NCBI GenBank assembly: GCA_001803705.1
Contig: MHDY01000132.1
Coordinates: 1-17,094 of the forward strand
Length of the DNA: 17,094 nt
From: Nitrospirae bacterium GWC2_56_14
GTDB lineage: Bacteria; Nitrospirota; UBA9217
Reading direction: 5' to 3'
This document shows, one piece after another, positions 1 through 6,605 of the stretch. The first letter of the stretch is position 1. Each line of letters begins with the position of its first letter. The notes under the pieces were generated by a model, which ran no database searches, had not been told where the DNA came from, and saw only the letters and a list, made by a program, of their open reading frames with translations. The translations under genes and the position numbers were made by a program.

Positions 1-753
1 GAGGGACTTGGGGACCGACACGCCGGCCACGGAGGAGTCCATGTACTTCAGCATCATGGCGCTCTTCGGCACGATAATGCCGCCCAGGATCGCCGTCTTC
101 TCATGGAGGCCCATATTCACGATCTTTGCCATCTGTGTACGGAAACCTTCGATATCGTAAATGCCCTGGGTCTGAATGAAATCAGCGCCGGCATTCACCT
201 TTTTCATGAGATTGATCGGCCGGAAATCGATGGGGTCGGCCATGGGCGTCCAGGAGGCGCCGATGAAGAACTTGGGCGGCACTTCGATGGGATCGCCGCC
301 GTCCTGCTTGCTCTCGTCGCGCATTTTCTTCATGATGCCGACAAGCTGGCAGGTGTCAACGTCATAAACGTTTTTTGCGCCGGGATGGCCCTTCAGCCTT
401 CCTGCTGCGCTGAATTTCTGGTGGTCTCCTGCAAGGCAAAGACAGTTCTTAAGCCCGAGCGCTGCTGCGCCGAGAAGATCAGCCTGCATGGCTATCCTGT
501 TGCGGTCCCGGCAGGTCATCTGCATGACCGGCTCCAGGCCTTGCTGCAGCGCAATGGCCGCTGCTGCAATGCTCGATATGCGGACGACAGCGGTCTGGCA
601 GTCGGTGATGTTCGCCGCGTCGCAGAAGCCTTTGAGCTGCTGCGCTTTTTTGATGACCTCATGAGGATCGGCGCTCATGGGAGGGCCGAGTTCTGCTGTG
701 ACTGCGGGCTTGCCGCTGGCCAGTACTTTTTCGAGTGTGCTTCCGCTCTTCAT
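1..753 (-). CDS. metF: Methylenetetrahydrofolate reductase, MetF (partial, 3' end beyond left edge)
   Basis: This is the flavoprotein subunit that reduces 5,10-methylene- to 5-methyl-tetrahydrofolate in the methyl branch of the Wood-Ljungdahl pathway. The first 251 residues are visible and the frame is open to the edge. Recognisable MetF blocks are VTAELGPP at about residues 18-25 (family catalytic Glu), a DAANITDCQTAVVR stretch, LCLAGDHQ at about 110, and the GAS.T...D.. / AGADFIQTQ.IYD barrel strands. The ATG at 753 is preceded by GGAGG at a good distance (764-768). The gene lies 200 bases downstream of metV, the order used by acetogen-type MetVF enzymes in which MetF lacks its own NAD(P)H input. 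The spacer before it carries a palindrome and repeated sequence, so metF may also have its own promoter. The family call is firm; the C-terminus cannot be judged. Confidence 0.93.
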   Translation of the reverse strand, partial: MKSGSTLEKVLASGKPAVTAELGPPMSADPHEVIKKAQQLKGFCDAANITDCQTAVVRISSIAAAAIALQQGLEPVMQMTCRDRNRIAMQADLLGAAALGLKNCLCLAGDHQKFSAAGRLKGHPGAKNVYDVDTCQLVGIMKKMRDESKQDGGDPIEVPPKFFIGASWTPMADPIDFRPINLMKKVNAGADFIQTQGIYDIEGFRTQMAKIVNMGLHEKTAILGGIIVPKSAMMLKYMDSSVAGVSVPKSL

Positions 754-775
754 TATCTAAACCTCCAAAAGGGTT

Positions 776-790
776 GTATATTGTATATAC
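776..790. promoter_or_regulatory. 15-bp AT-rich palindrome upstream of metF
   Basis: GTATAT-TGT-ATATAC is a perfect inverted repeat with 6-base arms, sitting 8 bases upstream of the metF ribosome binding site (764-768). Its position suits an operator or a -10 region. TATATA/TATACA hexamers are present on the minus strand, but no convincing -35 is paired with them. Confidence 0.3.
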
Positions 791-817
791 AGATGCAATG
801 AAAAACCTGAACCATTG

Positions 818-938
818 ACACTGAAACGTCATGATTGCTTATGATCAACACGGATAAAAAATCATAAATAATCAGTGTAAATCTGTGTCAAAAAATCCGA
901 ATCTTGGTTTTCTCCGTGTCTCTGTGTCTCCGTGGTGA
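818..938. repeat. Intergenic low-complexity and inverted repeat between metV and metF
   Basis: An inverted repeat (ACACTGA at 818-824, TCAGTGT at 872-878) is followed by a TGTGTC / CTCCGTG run at 911-938 (tandem variants of the unit TCTCCGTG/TCTGTGTC). Runs of this kind recur in spacers of many environmental bacterial genomes, as I recall. No open frame of interest is present. A TTGACA hexamer occurs on the minus strand at 882-887 with a TATGAT 19 bases further on, so a weak promoter for metF is possible. Confidence 0.45.
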
Positions 939-953
939 AAAAAAGACTTTTCC

Positions 954-1655
954 TTACTTCCCGCCCTTCGCTTCTTCCGTTGCCTCGTACTCCCGGATAT
1001 GCTCCACCGATATGCGCCGCGGCCCGCCGTCACGGGAGGTCGACCAGTTGCGCGGGGGCTGGATCTCGGAGAGTTTCTCCAGCGTGCCGAGCTTCTTCAT
1101 CCGCTCGACGATGAGGTACCAGGCGCAGTCCACGTCCTTGCTGATCTCGCACTTGCCCTTGTTCGTACCGCCGCAGGGTCCGTTCATAAGCGTCTTGGCG
1201 CAGCGCGCAATGGGGCAAATTCCGCCGGTCATATGCACGATGCAGTTACCGCAGCCTGCGCAGAGTTCCTTGAAATCGCCCGGTGCTTCGACTGCGCCGT
1301 AGAACGAGGTATTAATGCCAGGATAAACCGGCACCGTTCCGGTCCGGTCGGACAGGAAATTCACCCCTACACCGCAGGCAGTTGAAAGCACGAGGTCGTA
1401 TTTCTTCACCTCGTCGATCACGGGTTCGAAATACTCCGGCTCGCAGTGGCGCATGACGCCCATGTGGTTCACGACCATGGACTTGCCTTCCTGCGACGCC
1501 TTCATCTTAATGAGCGACGCAATGGTCTCGGCTTCTTTCTCGCCGCCTGCATGGCAGATGGCCACACAGGTGTTGCACCCGAACACGAGGACTTTTTTAA
1601 AGTCCTTCACCATGTTCCATATTTCATCGATTGGTTTTTGTGATCCTACGATCAT
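954..1655 (-). CDS. metV: Methylenetetrahydrofolate reductase zinc/iron-sulfur subunit MetV
   Basis: The 233-residue protein matches the MetV (MTHFR C-terminal-like) family, the cysteine-rich partner of short MetF proteins in Wood-Ljungdahl organisms. It passes electrons to the MetF flavin. Cysteines are clustered as C27-x2-C30-x3-C34, C71, C94, C132-x2-C135-x2-C138 and C147, C152, C161, C169, C177, with family signatures LVFGCNTC, STACGVG and a LCAGCGNC...GICP..RC...L.NGPCGG block. Two [4Fe-4S] sites and a zinc site are expected from family knowledge. The ATG at 1655 has AAAGGAG eight bases upstream. It is followed by metF and preceded by two small genes and the flavoprotein. Length is typical and no damage is seen. 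Confidence 0.93.
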   Translation of the reverse strand: MIVGSQKPIDEIWNMVKDFKKVLVFGCNTCVAICHAGGEKEAETIASLIKMKASQEGKSMVVNHMGVMRHCEPEYFEPVIDEVKKYDLVLSTACGVGVNFLSDRTGTVPVYPGINTSFYGAVEAPGDFKELCAGCGNCIVHMTGGICPIARCAKTLMNGPCGGTNKGKCEISKDVDCAWYLIVERMKKLGTLEKLSEIQPPRNWSTSRDGGPRRISVEHIREYEATEEAKGGK

Positions 1656-1720
1656 AGTGTATTGCTCCTTTACAAGAATCCCGTATTATTTATTGCGGAC
1701 AGGCTGAAGCCCAACAGTTA

Positions 1721-1779
1721 GTAGGTTGGGTAGAAAGACGTGAAACCCAACAAAAGCCGTTGCGTTGCGCTTAACCTAC
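1721..1779. repeat. Palindromic intergenic repeat upstream of metV
   Basis: The outer arms GTAGGTT (1721-1727) and AACCTAC (1773-1779) form an inverted repeat about 59 bases across. A nested pair, GTTGGG (1725-1730) and CCCAAC (1746-1751), competes with it. This resembles the GTAGGTTGGGT-type palindromic repeats scattered in many bacterial genomes (from memory). It lies in the 185-base spacer between the small gene pair and metV. Confidence 0.5.
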
Positions 1780-1840
1780 TGCACTCATCACGGTAGCGCT
1801 CCCAAAAAGGGAAAGTCCGCATTTCATATAGAATATACAG

Positions 1841-2062
1841 TTACGCTGTAATCAGCTCCAACTTTTCCTTCGTCTCAGACGGCAAGCGCACGGACGCAAA
1901 ATATCTTTCGGGAAACAGATAATCCTCACCCGATTCATCGACCACCCTTACCTGATGATGTTTCTCTGCTTCCCTATCAATCAAAACTTGGTATATTTTT
2001 CTGATCTCTAAGGACGCTTCGTATCCTTGATTCTCAACGCAAAGTATAAAATGTTTTTTCAT
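1841..2062 (-). CDS. Small conserved hypothetical protein, 73 residues (second of a pair)
   Basis: I cannot assign a function. The product begins MKKHFILCVENQGYEASLE and contains IRKIYQVL followed by RVVDESGEDYLFP, a pattern I recall from a widespread family of small uncharacterised proteins. It is soluble, mixed-charge, with no signal peptide or membrane segment. The ATG at 2062 is preferred over the in-frame GTG at 2068, because that GTG is part of the GAGGTGG ribosome binding site. It starts 11 bases after the 76-residue gene ends, so the two are co-transcribed. GC is about 44% by hand count over 180 bases, against about 60% in metV, which suggests acquisition by transfer. Confidence 0.7.
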   Translation of the reverse strand: MKKHFILCVENQGYEASLEIRKIYQVLIDREAEKHHQVRVVDESGEDYLFPERYFASVRLPSETKEKLELITA

Positions 2063-2073
2063 AGCCACCTCGT

Positions 2074-2304
2074 TTACAGGTACCGCTTAATCTTCATTTC
2101 CTTCTTCCCAATCCCGTGTCCTTCATACCAATGCACCTCGGCCTCAAGGATCGCATGATCCTCCAATATTACTTTGCAAATTCCCTTCAATTTTCTCCAA
2201 TTTGTCTTACCATATATCTTATTTAGTCGATTCAAATTCATAATACCACGCCCCACGGCAATGGTCTTAATATCCCGGATTTCTCCCTTAACTTTGAAAT
2301 TCAT
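2074..2304 (-). CDS. Small conserved hypothetical protein, 76 residues (first of a pair)
   Basis: Function unknown. The product has an ...IRDIKTIAVGRGI..L.RL...YG start, then WRKLKG, and ends in EVHWYEGHGIGKKEMKIKRYL. The WRKLKG and HWYEGHGIGK motifs match a small uncharacterised family that I recall as often sitting beside relatives of the following gene; no toxin or antitoxin role is established by the sequence. It is basic and soluble. No good ribosome binding site precedes the ATG at 2304 (a GGGAG lies about 17 bases away), so translation may be weak or the start could differ. GC is about 42% by hand count. It sits 29 bases downstream of the flavoprotein gene, inside an otherwise one-carbon gene run. 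Confidence 0.65.
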   Translation of the reverse strand: MNFKVKGEIRDIKTIAVGRGIMNLNRLNKIYGKTNWRKLKGICKVILEDHAILEAEVHWYEGHGIGKKEMKIKRYL

Positions 2305-2333
2305 GAACGTTTACTGTAACTCCCATCGCCAGC

Positions 2334-4430
2334 CTACTTCGCCCTCATCCCTATGGTCTTTACTCGCTCCGAGAACTCCTTGCAGGCTGCTGAATAAGGA
2401 TTGCCGCCGTTGTTCGAAGCTGCGGACAGTATCTCCACACGGCCGGTCTCGATCTTCAGCATGCCGAGCAGGTCCTGGACCCGCTTCACCCGGGCGTTCA
2501 CCCGCGGTGCGATGTCCTTATACTTGCAGTTGCCGTCGCCGCAGCGAACGATAGCTACGCCGTCAGCTCCGACCTCAAAGGCCTTCAGCATATCGAGAAC
2601 ATCGACCCGGCTGGTGCAATGCACGGGGATGCTCTTTACGTTCTTCGGAAGATCAAGGTCGAGAATGCCGGCATGGTTCGCACACGTAAAGGCCACGATC
2701 ATTGGCTCCTGCCGCTTGGGATCAACCTTGCCGACAAGGGTGGGAAGGGTGTTCCTGATCTCGCGCACATCATAGCTCACCATGCTGATGGCCTCGGCAG
2801 GGCATTCTGGAGCGCAGAGGCCGCAGGCCTGGCAGTATTCGGGTCTGATCGTGGAATAGGCCTCGACCACCGGCGCGCCGTAGGGACAGACACGCAGACA
2901 GGTGAGGCAGGCCATGCACTTCTTCTGGTCCACCACAGCACCGCCGCCGCAGCCGCGGCACCGTCCCGCTTCTTCGAGCGCTTCTTTTTCAGTGAAGCCT
3001 TCCTCGAAGTGCTCCATGGTCTTGACGCGGACCTCGGGGGCCATGTGGCGCACCTTCGTGCGCGGCTGTTTGCCGATCTTTTCAACAACCTCAGAAGGCA
3101 TCTCCGAGATCTTTTCCTTTTCCTGCACCGGGAGCTTGCCTTCGATGGACTCGCCCTGGAGGAAGAGATGCATGGCAATGGCCGAGCGGTGGCCGTTCGC
3201 AACAGCTGCGATGGCGGAGCCCGGGCCGGTCACGACCTCGCCGGCAACGAATACGTTTTTGGCGCTGCTCATCTGGGTGGCAGGGTTCCATTCAACTCGG
3301 CCGCGTTCGTCAACCTTTACGGCGCTGTTCTTCAGGAACGAGAGGTCCGACATCTGTCCGATGGTGATGATGATCGTGTCCGCTTCGAGCAGCGTGGTCA
3401 CGTTGTTGTCAAAGGTCGGAGCAAAGCGCTTGTTCGCGTCAAAGACCGACAGGACCTTCGTGACCTCCAAGCCTTTCACCTTGTCGCCGACCCGCTTAAC
3501 CGCTTTAGGCCCCCAGCGGTAGTTGAGCTTGACCGCTTCTTCGACCGCCTCGTCCACTTCCCACTTCCAGGCAGGAATTTCCTGCTCGTTCTCAAGGCAG
3601 ACCATCTCGACGTTTTTCACCCCGAGCCTTCGGGCCGAACGCGCAACGTCCATGGCAACGTTGCCGCCGCCGATGACGAGGATCTTCTCTCCCAGCTTCG
3701 GTTTGCGGCCGAACGCGACATCTTCAAGATAAGGGATCGCAAGCAATACACCGGGGCCTTCAACACCAGGGATGTTCAGGGACCGGCTGAGCGAAAGGCC
3801 GATTGCGACCAGCACGGCATCATGCTTCTTCATGAGGTCGTCAAGCGTTGCGTCCTTGCCGACCATGAAGTTCGTCTTCACCTCGATGCCCTTGGTGACG
3901 ACATCGTCAATGTCCTCTTTCAATACTTCCCGGGGCAGACGGTACGGCGGGATCGCTGCGGCGAGCATGCCGCCCAGCACGGGGTGGCGCTCGTAGATCG
4001 TGACGTTGTAGCCGAGGTTTGCAAGGTCCCGCGCCGCAGTCAGGCCCGAGGGGCCTGAGCCGATGATGCCGACGCTCTTGTTCTTCGTCTTCTGCACAAG
4101 CTTCCGTTTGGCGCGGCGATAGTCCCTGGACTGCTCGATGGCGAAGCGCTTGAGATGCCGCACCGCCAGTGGCTCGTCAACACCACAGCGCCTGCAGGAC
4201 TGTTCGCAGGGATGGTGGCAGATCATGGAGCAAACCGATGCAATGGGGTTCACCGAGGTAATAACCTCGAAGGCCTCGGTATATTTGCCCTGGGCGATGA
4301 GCCCCACATAGGCCTGCACGTCCGTATGCGCCGGGCAAGCTGCGCGGCAGGGCGAATAGGGCCTCGTTTCCTTGATATCTGCGCCGTAGGGCTTGTACTC
4401 GGTCGGGATGCACGTATCTTGTGTTGCCAT
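2334..4430 (-). CDS. FAD/NAD(P)-dependent iron-sulfur oxidoreductase with C-terminal MvhD-like domain
   Basis: A 698-residue electron-transfer flavoprotein. Residues 28-83 hold cysteines of a glutamate-synthase small-subunit/DPD-type Fe-S domain (C28, C32, C67, C71, C75, C79, C82). GSGPSG at 124-129 is the FAD site, and GGMLAAAIPPYRLP (153-166) and GGGNVAMD (254-261) belong to the FAD/NAD(P)H two-dinucleotide-binding fold. Two [4Fe-4S] ferredoxin motifs follow (C505-x2-C-x2-C-x3-C and C533-x2-C-x2-C-x3-C), then an MvhD/FlpD-like domain (about 577-670; HCTSRVD, RCGDGNC). The ATG at 4430 follows GGAGAGATCA; an earlier in-frame ATG nine codons upstream lacks such a site. Inference: it feeds electrons from NAD(P)H or a partner to MetVF, replacing the hdrABC-mvhD set found beside metVF in Moorella. 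It could instead serve a heterodisulfide-reductase-like partner elsewhere. Confidence 0.85.
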   Translation of the reverse strand: MATQDTCIPTEYKPYGADIKETRPYSPCRAACPAHTDVQAYVGLIAQGKYTEAFEVITSVNPIASVCSMICHHPCEQSCRRCGVDEPLAVRHLKRFAIEQSRDYRRAKRKLVQKTKNKSVGIIGSGPSGLTAARDLANLGYNVTIYERHPVLGGMLAAAIPPYRLPREVLKEDIDDVVTKGIEVKTNFMVGKDATLDDLMKKHDAVLVAIGLSLSRSLNIPGVEGPGVLLAIPYLEDVAFGRKPKLGEKILVIGGGNVAMDVARSARRLGVKNVEMVCLENEQEIPAWKWEVDEAVEEAVKLNYRWGPKAVKRVGDKVKGLEVTKVLSVFDANKRFAPTFDNNVTTLLEADTIIITIGQMSDLSFLKNSAVKVDERGRVEWNPATQMSSAKNVFVAGEVVTGPGSAIAAVANGHRSAIAMHLFLQGESIEGKLPVQEKEKISEMPSEVVEKIGKQPRTKVRHMAPEVRVKTMEHFEEGFTEKEALEEAGRCRGCGGGAVVDQKKCMACLTCLRVCPYGAPVVEAYSTIRPEYCQACGLCAPECPAEAISMVSYDVREIRNTLPTLVGKVDPKRQEPMIVAFTCANHAGILDLDLPKNVKSIPVHCTSRVDVLDMLKAFEVGADGVAIVRCGDGNCKYKDIAPRVNARVKRVQDLLGMLKIETGRVEILSAASNNGGNPYSAACKEFSERVKTIGMRAK

Positions 4431-4483
4431 TGATCTCTCCTGCGCTTGAATTAACACTGTATTATCGAACTTTAGATGAAGAA

Positions 4484-4518
4484 TAGAAAGAGAAAACCAT
4501 TTGCGCTAAGGTGCGCAA
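4484..4518 (-). terminator. Possible rho-independent terminator after folE
   Basis: On the minus strand, TTGCGC-ACCTTA-GCGCAA forms a perfect 6-bp stem (4518-4501) followed by a pyrimidine-rich stretch ATGGTTTTCTCTTTC. It lies 23 bases after the folE stop. The stem is short, so it may only attenuate, leaving the flavoprotein gene partly coupled to the upstream genes or under its own promoter (a GATAAT lies near 4462, without a clear -35). Confidence 0.4.
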
Positions 4519-4540
4519 GTCTTTGACTAGTACTTTGAGG

Positions 4541-5104
4541 CTATTCCCGCTTCGTCAACAGCTCCAGCATTTCCATGCGCGTCGACTCCTTGGTGCGGAA
4601 GCTGCCGCGCACTGCGGACGTCACCACACGAGCGCCGGGCTTCTTTACGCCGCGCATGCTCATGCAAAGATGTTCTGCGTCAATAACCACCATGGCGCCT
4701 TTGGGCTTCAAGTGGCTCACGATAAGATCGATGAACTGCGCCGTCAGCCGCTCCTGCACCTGGGGCCGCTTGGCGAAGACCTCGAGCGCCTTGGCCAGGG
4801 AACTAATGCCCACGATCTTGCCTGCGCCCGGGATATAGGCGATATGGGCCCTGCCGAAAAAAGGCAGCAGATGGTGCTCGCATATGGAGTAGAACGGGAG
4901 ATCGCGGATCATCACCATCTCGTCGTGGCTCTCTCCTGCCATGGGGATCAGGAGCTTCTCCGTGTCAGTGGAAATACCGGAGAAGATCTCTGCGTACATC
5001 TCAGCCACGCGCGAAGGAGTATCCTTCAACCCCGGCCGGTCGGTATCTTCGCCGATGCCTTCGATGATGAGCTTGACGCCTTTTTCTATTTTTTTAATAT
5101 CCAT
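4541..5104 (-). CDS. folE: GTP cyclohydrolase I (FolE type IA)
   Basis: This enzyme converts GTP to 7,8-dihydroneopterin triphosphate, the first step of tetrahydrofolate synthesis; it is cytoplasmic and usually decameric. The 187-residue length is typical. CEHHLLPFFG gives C75 and H78, and with C147 (DAEHLCMSMRG) these are the expected zinc ligands. IPGAGKIVGISSLAK (91-105) and the end motif VVTSAVRGSF are the classic family blocks, and no key residue is missing. The start codon has only a weak AGGA some distance upstream. It lies about 100 bases after the cyclo-ligase gene, across a small inverted-repeat spacer, in a block of folate-using genes. Its placement suggests folate supply matched to Wood-Ljungdahl demand. 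Confidence 0.96.
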   Translation of the reverse strand: MDIKKIEKGVKLIIEGIGEDTDRPGLKDTPSRVAEMYAEIFSGISTDTEKLLIPMAGESHDEMVMIRDLPFYSICEHHLLPFFGRAHIAYIPGAGKIVGISSLAKALEVFAKRPQVQERLTAQFIDLIVSHLKPKGAMVVIDAEHLCMSMRGVKKPGARVVTSAVRGSFRTKESTRMEMLELLTKRE

Positions 5105-5120
5105 AAGCAGTAGAGAATTC

Positions 5121-5217
5121 CTAAATCTGAAGCACTAAATCCTAAACAATATTAAAATTCAAAGCTTCAAACATTCGTGGCTTTGCGCTTATTTCGGATT
5201 TAGACATTAGGATTTAG
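5121..5217. repeat. AT-rich inverted repeat overlapping the 3' end of the cyclo-ligase gene
   Basis: CTAAATCCTA (5135-5144) is perfectly inverted as TAGGATTTAG (5208-5217), and further TAAATC/GATTTA copies lie at 5122-5127 and 5197-5202. The element is about 97 bases long. It provides the stop codon and the last few codons of the cyclo-ligase gene, so it probably arrived by insertion at the gene's end. Confidence 0.5.
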
Positions 5218-5767
5218 AATTTGTTTCTATAATCCTCGTTTCCGTAACGATCTTCTTCATCGGCACGTCATGGGCAGCAGCAGGGACCTGCGGCACGACC
5301 TGGAGCTCGAAAGCCAGCGCTGCGGTCATCCCCCGGTACTGCGCCAGAAGCTTGTCGTAAAAACCCGCTCCGTATCCCACGCGATTGCCGCGCTCGTCGA
5401 ACACCGCGCCCGGTACGACGATGAGCCCGATGTCGTGAACATTTGCCGGCTTCCCCTGGTCCGGCTCGGGAATGCCCCATGCGCCGGGGCTCACGTCCCG
5501 GTCGAAATTCCCGATTTCCAGGAGTTCGAGCTCTTTGCCCTTTACCCGGGGCAACACAACATGCTTGCCCTCGGCCAGAGCCCGGCGGATCATGCCATGC
5601 GTCTCCACCTCGCTCTGAAAGGACGCATAGAACATGACCGTAGTCGCTTTACTGAATTCCGGGAGGCTGAACAAGCGCTGCTCGATCTCCCTGCTCCTGG
5701 CCCTTCGCACTTCAGGCATGAGCGCAAACCGTGCATCCAGTATCTTTTTTCTGAGTTTGTCTTTCAC
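5207..5767 (-). CDS. 5-formyltetrahydrofolate cyclo-ligase
   Basis: The 186-residue protein recycles 5-formyl-tetrahydrofolate to 5,10-methenyl-tetrahydrofolate using ATP, returning a dead-end folate to the one-carbon pool. Family features are the N-terminal KDKLRKKIL basic helix, FYASFQSEVETHGMI, IVVPGAVFDERGNRVGYGAGFYD with the GYGAGFYDK nucleotide-binding loop at 131-139, and a C-terminal VPM..IVTE. The GTG start at 5767 lies one base after the cooC stop codon, so the two are translationally coupled; the coupling supports this start. The final residues (TNSKS and stop) are encoded within a repeat, so the C-terminus may differ from relatives. The symbol varies between annotations (fau/ygfA), so none is given. 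Confidence 0.93.
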   Translation of the reverse strand: MKDKLRKKILDARFALMPEVRRARSREIEQRLFSLPEFSKATTVMFYASFQSEVETHGMIRRALAEGKHVVLPRVKGKELELLEIGNFDRDVSPGAWGIPEPDQGKPANVHDIGLIVVPGAVFDERGNRVGYGAGFYDKLLAQYRGMTAALAFELQVVPQVPAAAHDVPMKKIVTETRIIETNSKS

Positions 5768-5768
5768 C

Positions 5769-6548
5769 TTACTTTGTCATGAGCTGGTCGAGCGCAATCT
5801 TGATCTTCCGGACCTCTTCCCGCGTGACAGGAGCTGCATCGTAAGGCGATTTCCCGTCAAGATCGGCGGTCACTGCGTCTCCGGCATAGCTCATAAAACC
5901 AAGGAACTTCATCCCTTTGAGGTGCTCCAGGATGAAATCCTTTTCCGCCTCGGTCCGGATCTTGTTGCCCACAACAAAGACCTCTTTGACGCCAAGACCA
6001 TGGGCAAGCGATTCGATCTGGCGGGCGGTCTGCATGCTCCGCTGGCCAGGCTCCACCACCACGATGAACGCATTGACACTGCCGGCCGTGCCGCGGGTCA
6101 GGTGCTCGATACCCGCTTCCATATCAAGAATGACCACCTCATCGCGCTTCAGAATGAGGTGGCTCACGAGGCGGCGCAGCAGTACATGTTCCGGGCAGTA
6201 GCAGCCCGCCGCAGCCTCTTTCGATTTTCCCATGACGAGCAGCTTGACCCCCTCATGCTGCACGCCGTAGGCTTCAGGGATATCGTCCACCTTGGGATTG
6301 ATGCTGAACATGCCGCCGGGCCTGCCGGGGCGGGAACCGGTGCGTTCCTCTATCATGTCCGACTGTTCTGCCAGTGGAAGGGCCCGTGCCGCCGCCTCGG
6401 GAGAGATGCCGAGCGCAGAGGCAAGGTTAGCGTCCGGATCCGCGTCAACAGCAAGGACTTTTTTGCCTTCGGCGGCATAAAGCCTTGCTAAAAGGCCGGA
6501 AAGTGTGGTTTTTCCCACGCCACCCTTGCCCGTAACAGCGATTTTCAC
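5769..6548 (-). CDS. cooC: CooC-type nickel-insertion ATPase for CO dehydrogenase
   Basis: A 259-residue MinD/SIMIBI-class ATPase that loads nickel into CO dehydrogenase (CooC) or acetyl-CoA synthase (AcsF). The deviant Walker A GKGGVGKTT is at residues 7-15, VDADPDANLA at 34-43, LDMEAGIEHL (switch II region) at 141-150, and the diagnostic metal-binding CxC pair is C116-Y-C118 in GCYCPEH. The GTG at 6548 is chosen because it starts the canonical (M)KIAVTGKGG N-terminus and has AAGGAGAG close upstream; a longer frame to 6605 would run through the promoter. It is the first gene of the one-carbon block. No CODH or ACS gene is in the window, so its client must be encoded elsewhere. CooC and AcsF cannot be told apart here. 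Confidence 0.92.
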   Translation of the reverse strand: MKIAVTGKGGVGKTTLSGLLARLYAAEGKKVLAVDADPDANLASALGISPEAAARALPLAEQSDMIEERTGSRPGRPGGMFSINPKVDDIPEAYGVQHEGVKLLVMGKSKEAAAGCYCPEHVLLRRLVSHLILKRDEVVILDMEAGIEHLTRGTAGSVNAFIVVVEPGQRSMQTARQIESLAHGLGVKEVFVVGNKIRTEAEKDFILEHLKGMKFLGFMSYAGDAVTADLDGKSPYDAAPVTREEVRKIKIALDQLMTK

Positions 6549-6575
6549 AGGTCTCTCCTTGCTATACAGTGGGAC

Positions 6576-6605
6576 AAAATAACATCTAACGCTCGAAAGT
6601 GTCAA
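6576..6605 (-). promoter_or_regulatory. Sigma-70 promoter of the cooC/one-carbon block
   Basis: The minus strand shows a perfect -35 TTGACA (6605-6600), an 18-base spacer and TATTTT (6581-6576) as -10. Transcription would start near 6569, giving a leader of about 20 bases that carries the AAGGAGA ribosome binding site of cooC. Confidence 0.65.

Noticed and set aside
103..801. A 232-codon plus-strand open frame
   Set aside because: It is antisense to metF, whose minus-strand frame matches the family throughout.
911..938. Tandem CTCCGTG/TCTGTGTC run as a CRISPR array
   Set aside because: Units are about 8 bases, directly adjacent and without spacers; no cas genes are present. No CRISPR, tRNA or rRNA was recognised anywhere in the window.
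2619..4058. A 479-codon plus-strand open frame
   Set aside because: It is antisense to the flavoprotein, whose cofactor motifs are all on the minus strand.
6549..6605. A 19-codon N-terminal extension of cooC
   Set aside because: It would run through the -35 and -10 boxes and precede the canonical KIAVTGKGGVGKTT start; the GTG at 6548 has a good ribosome binding site.
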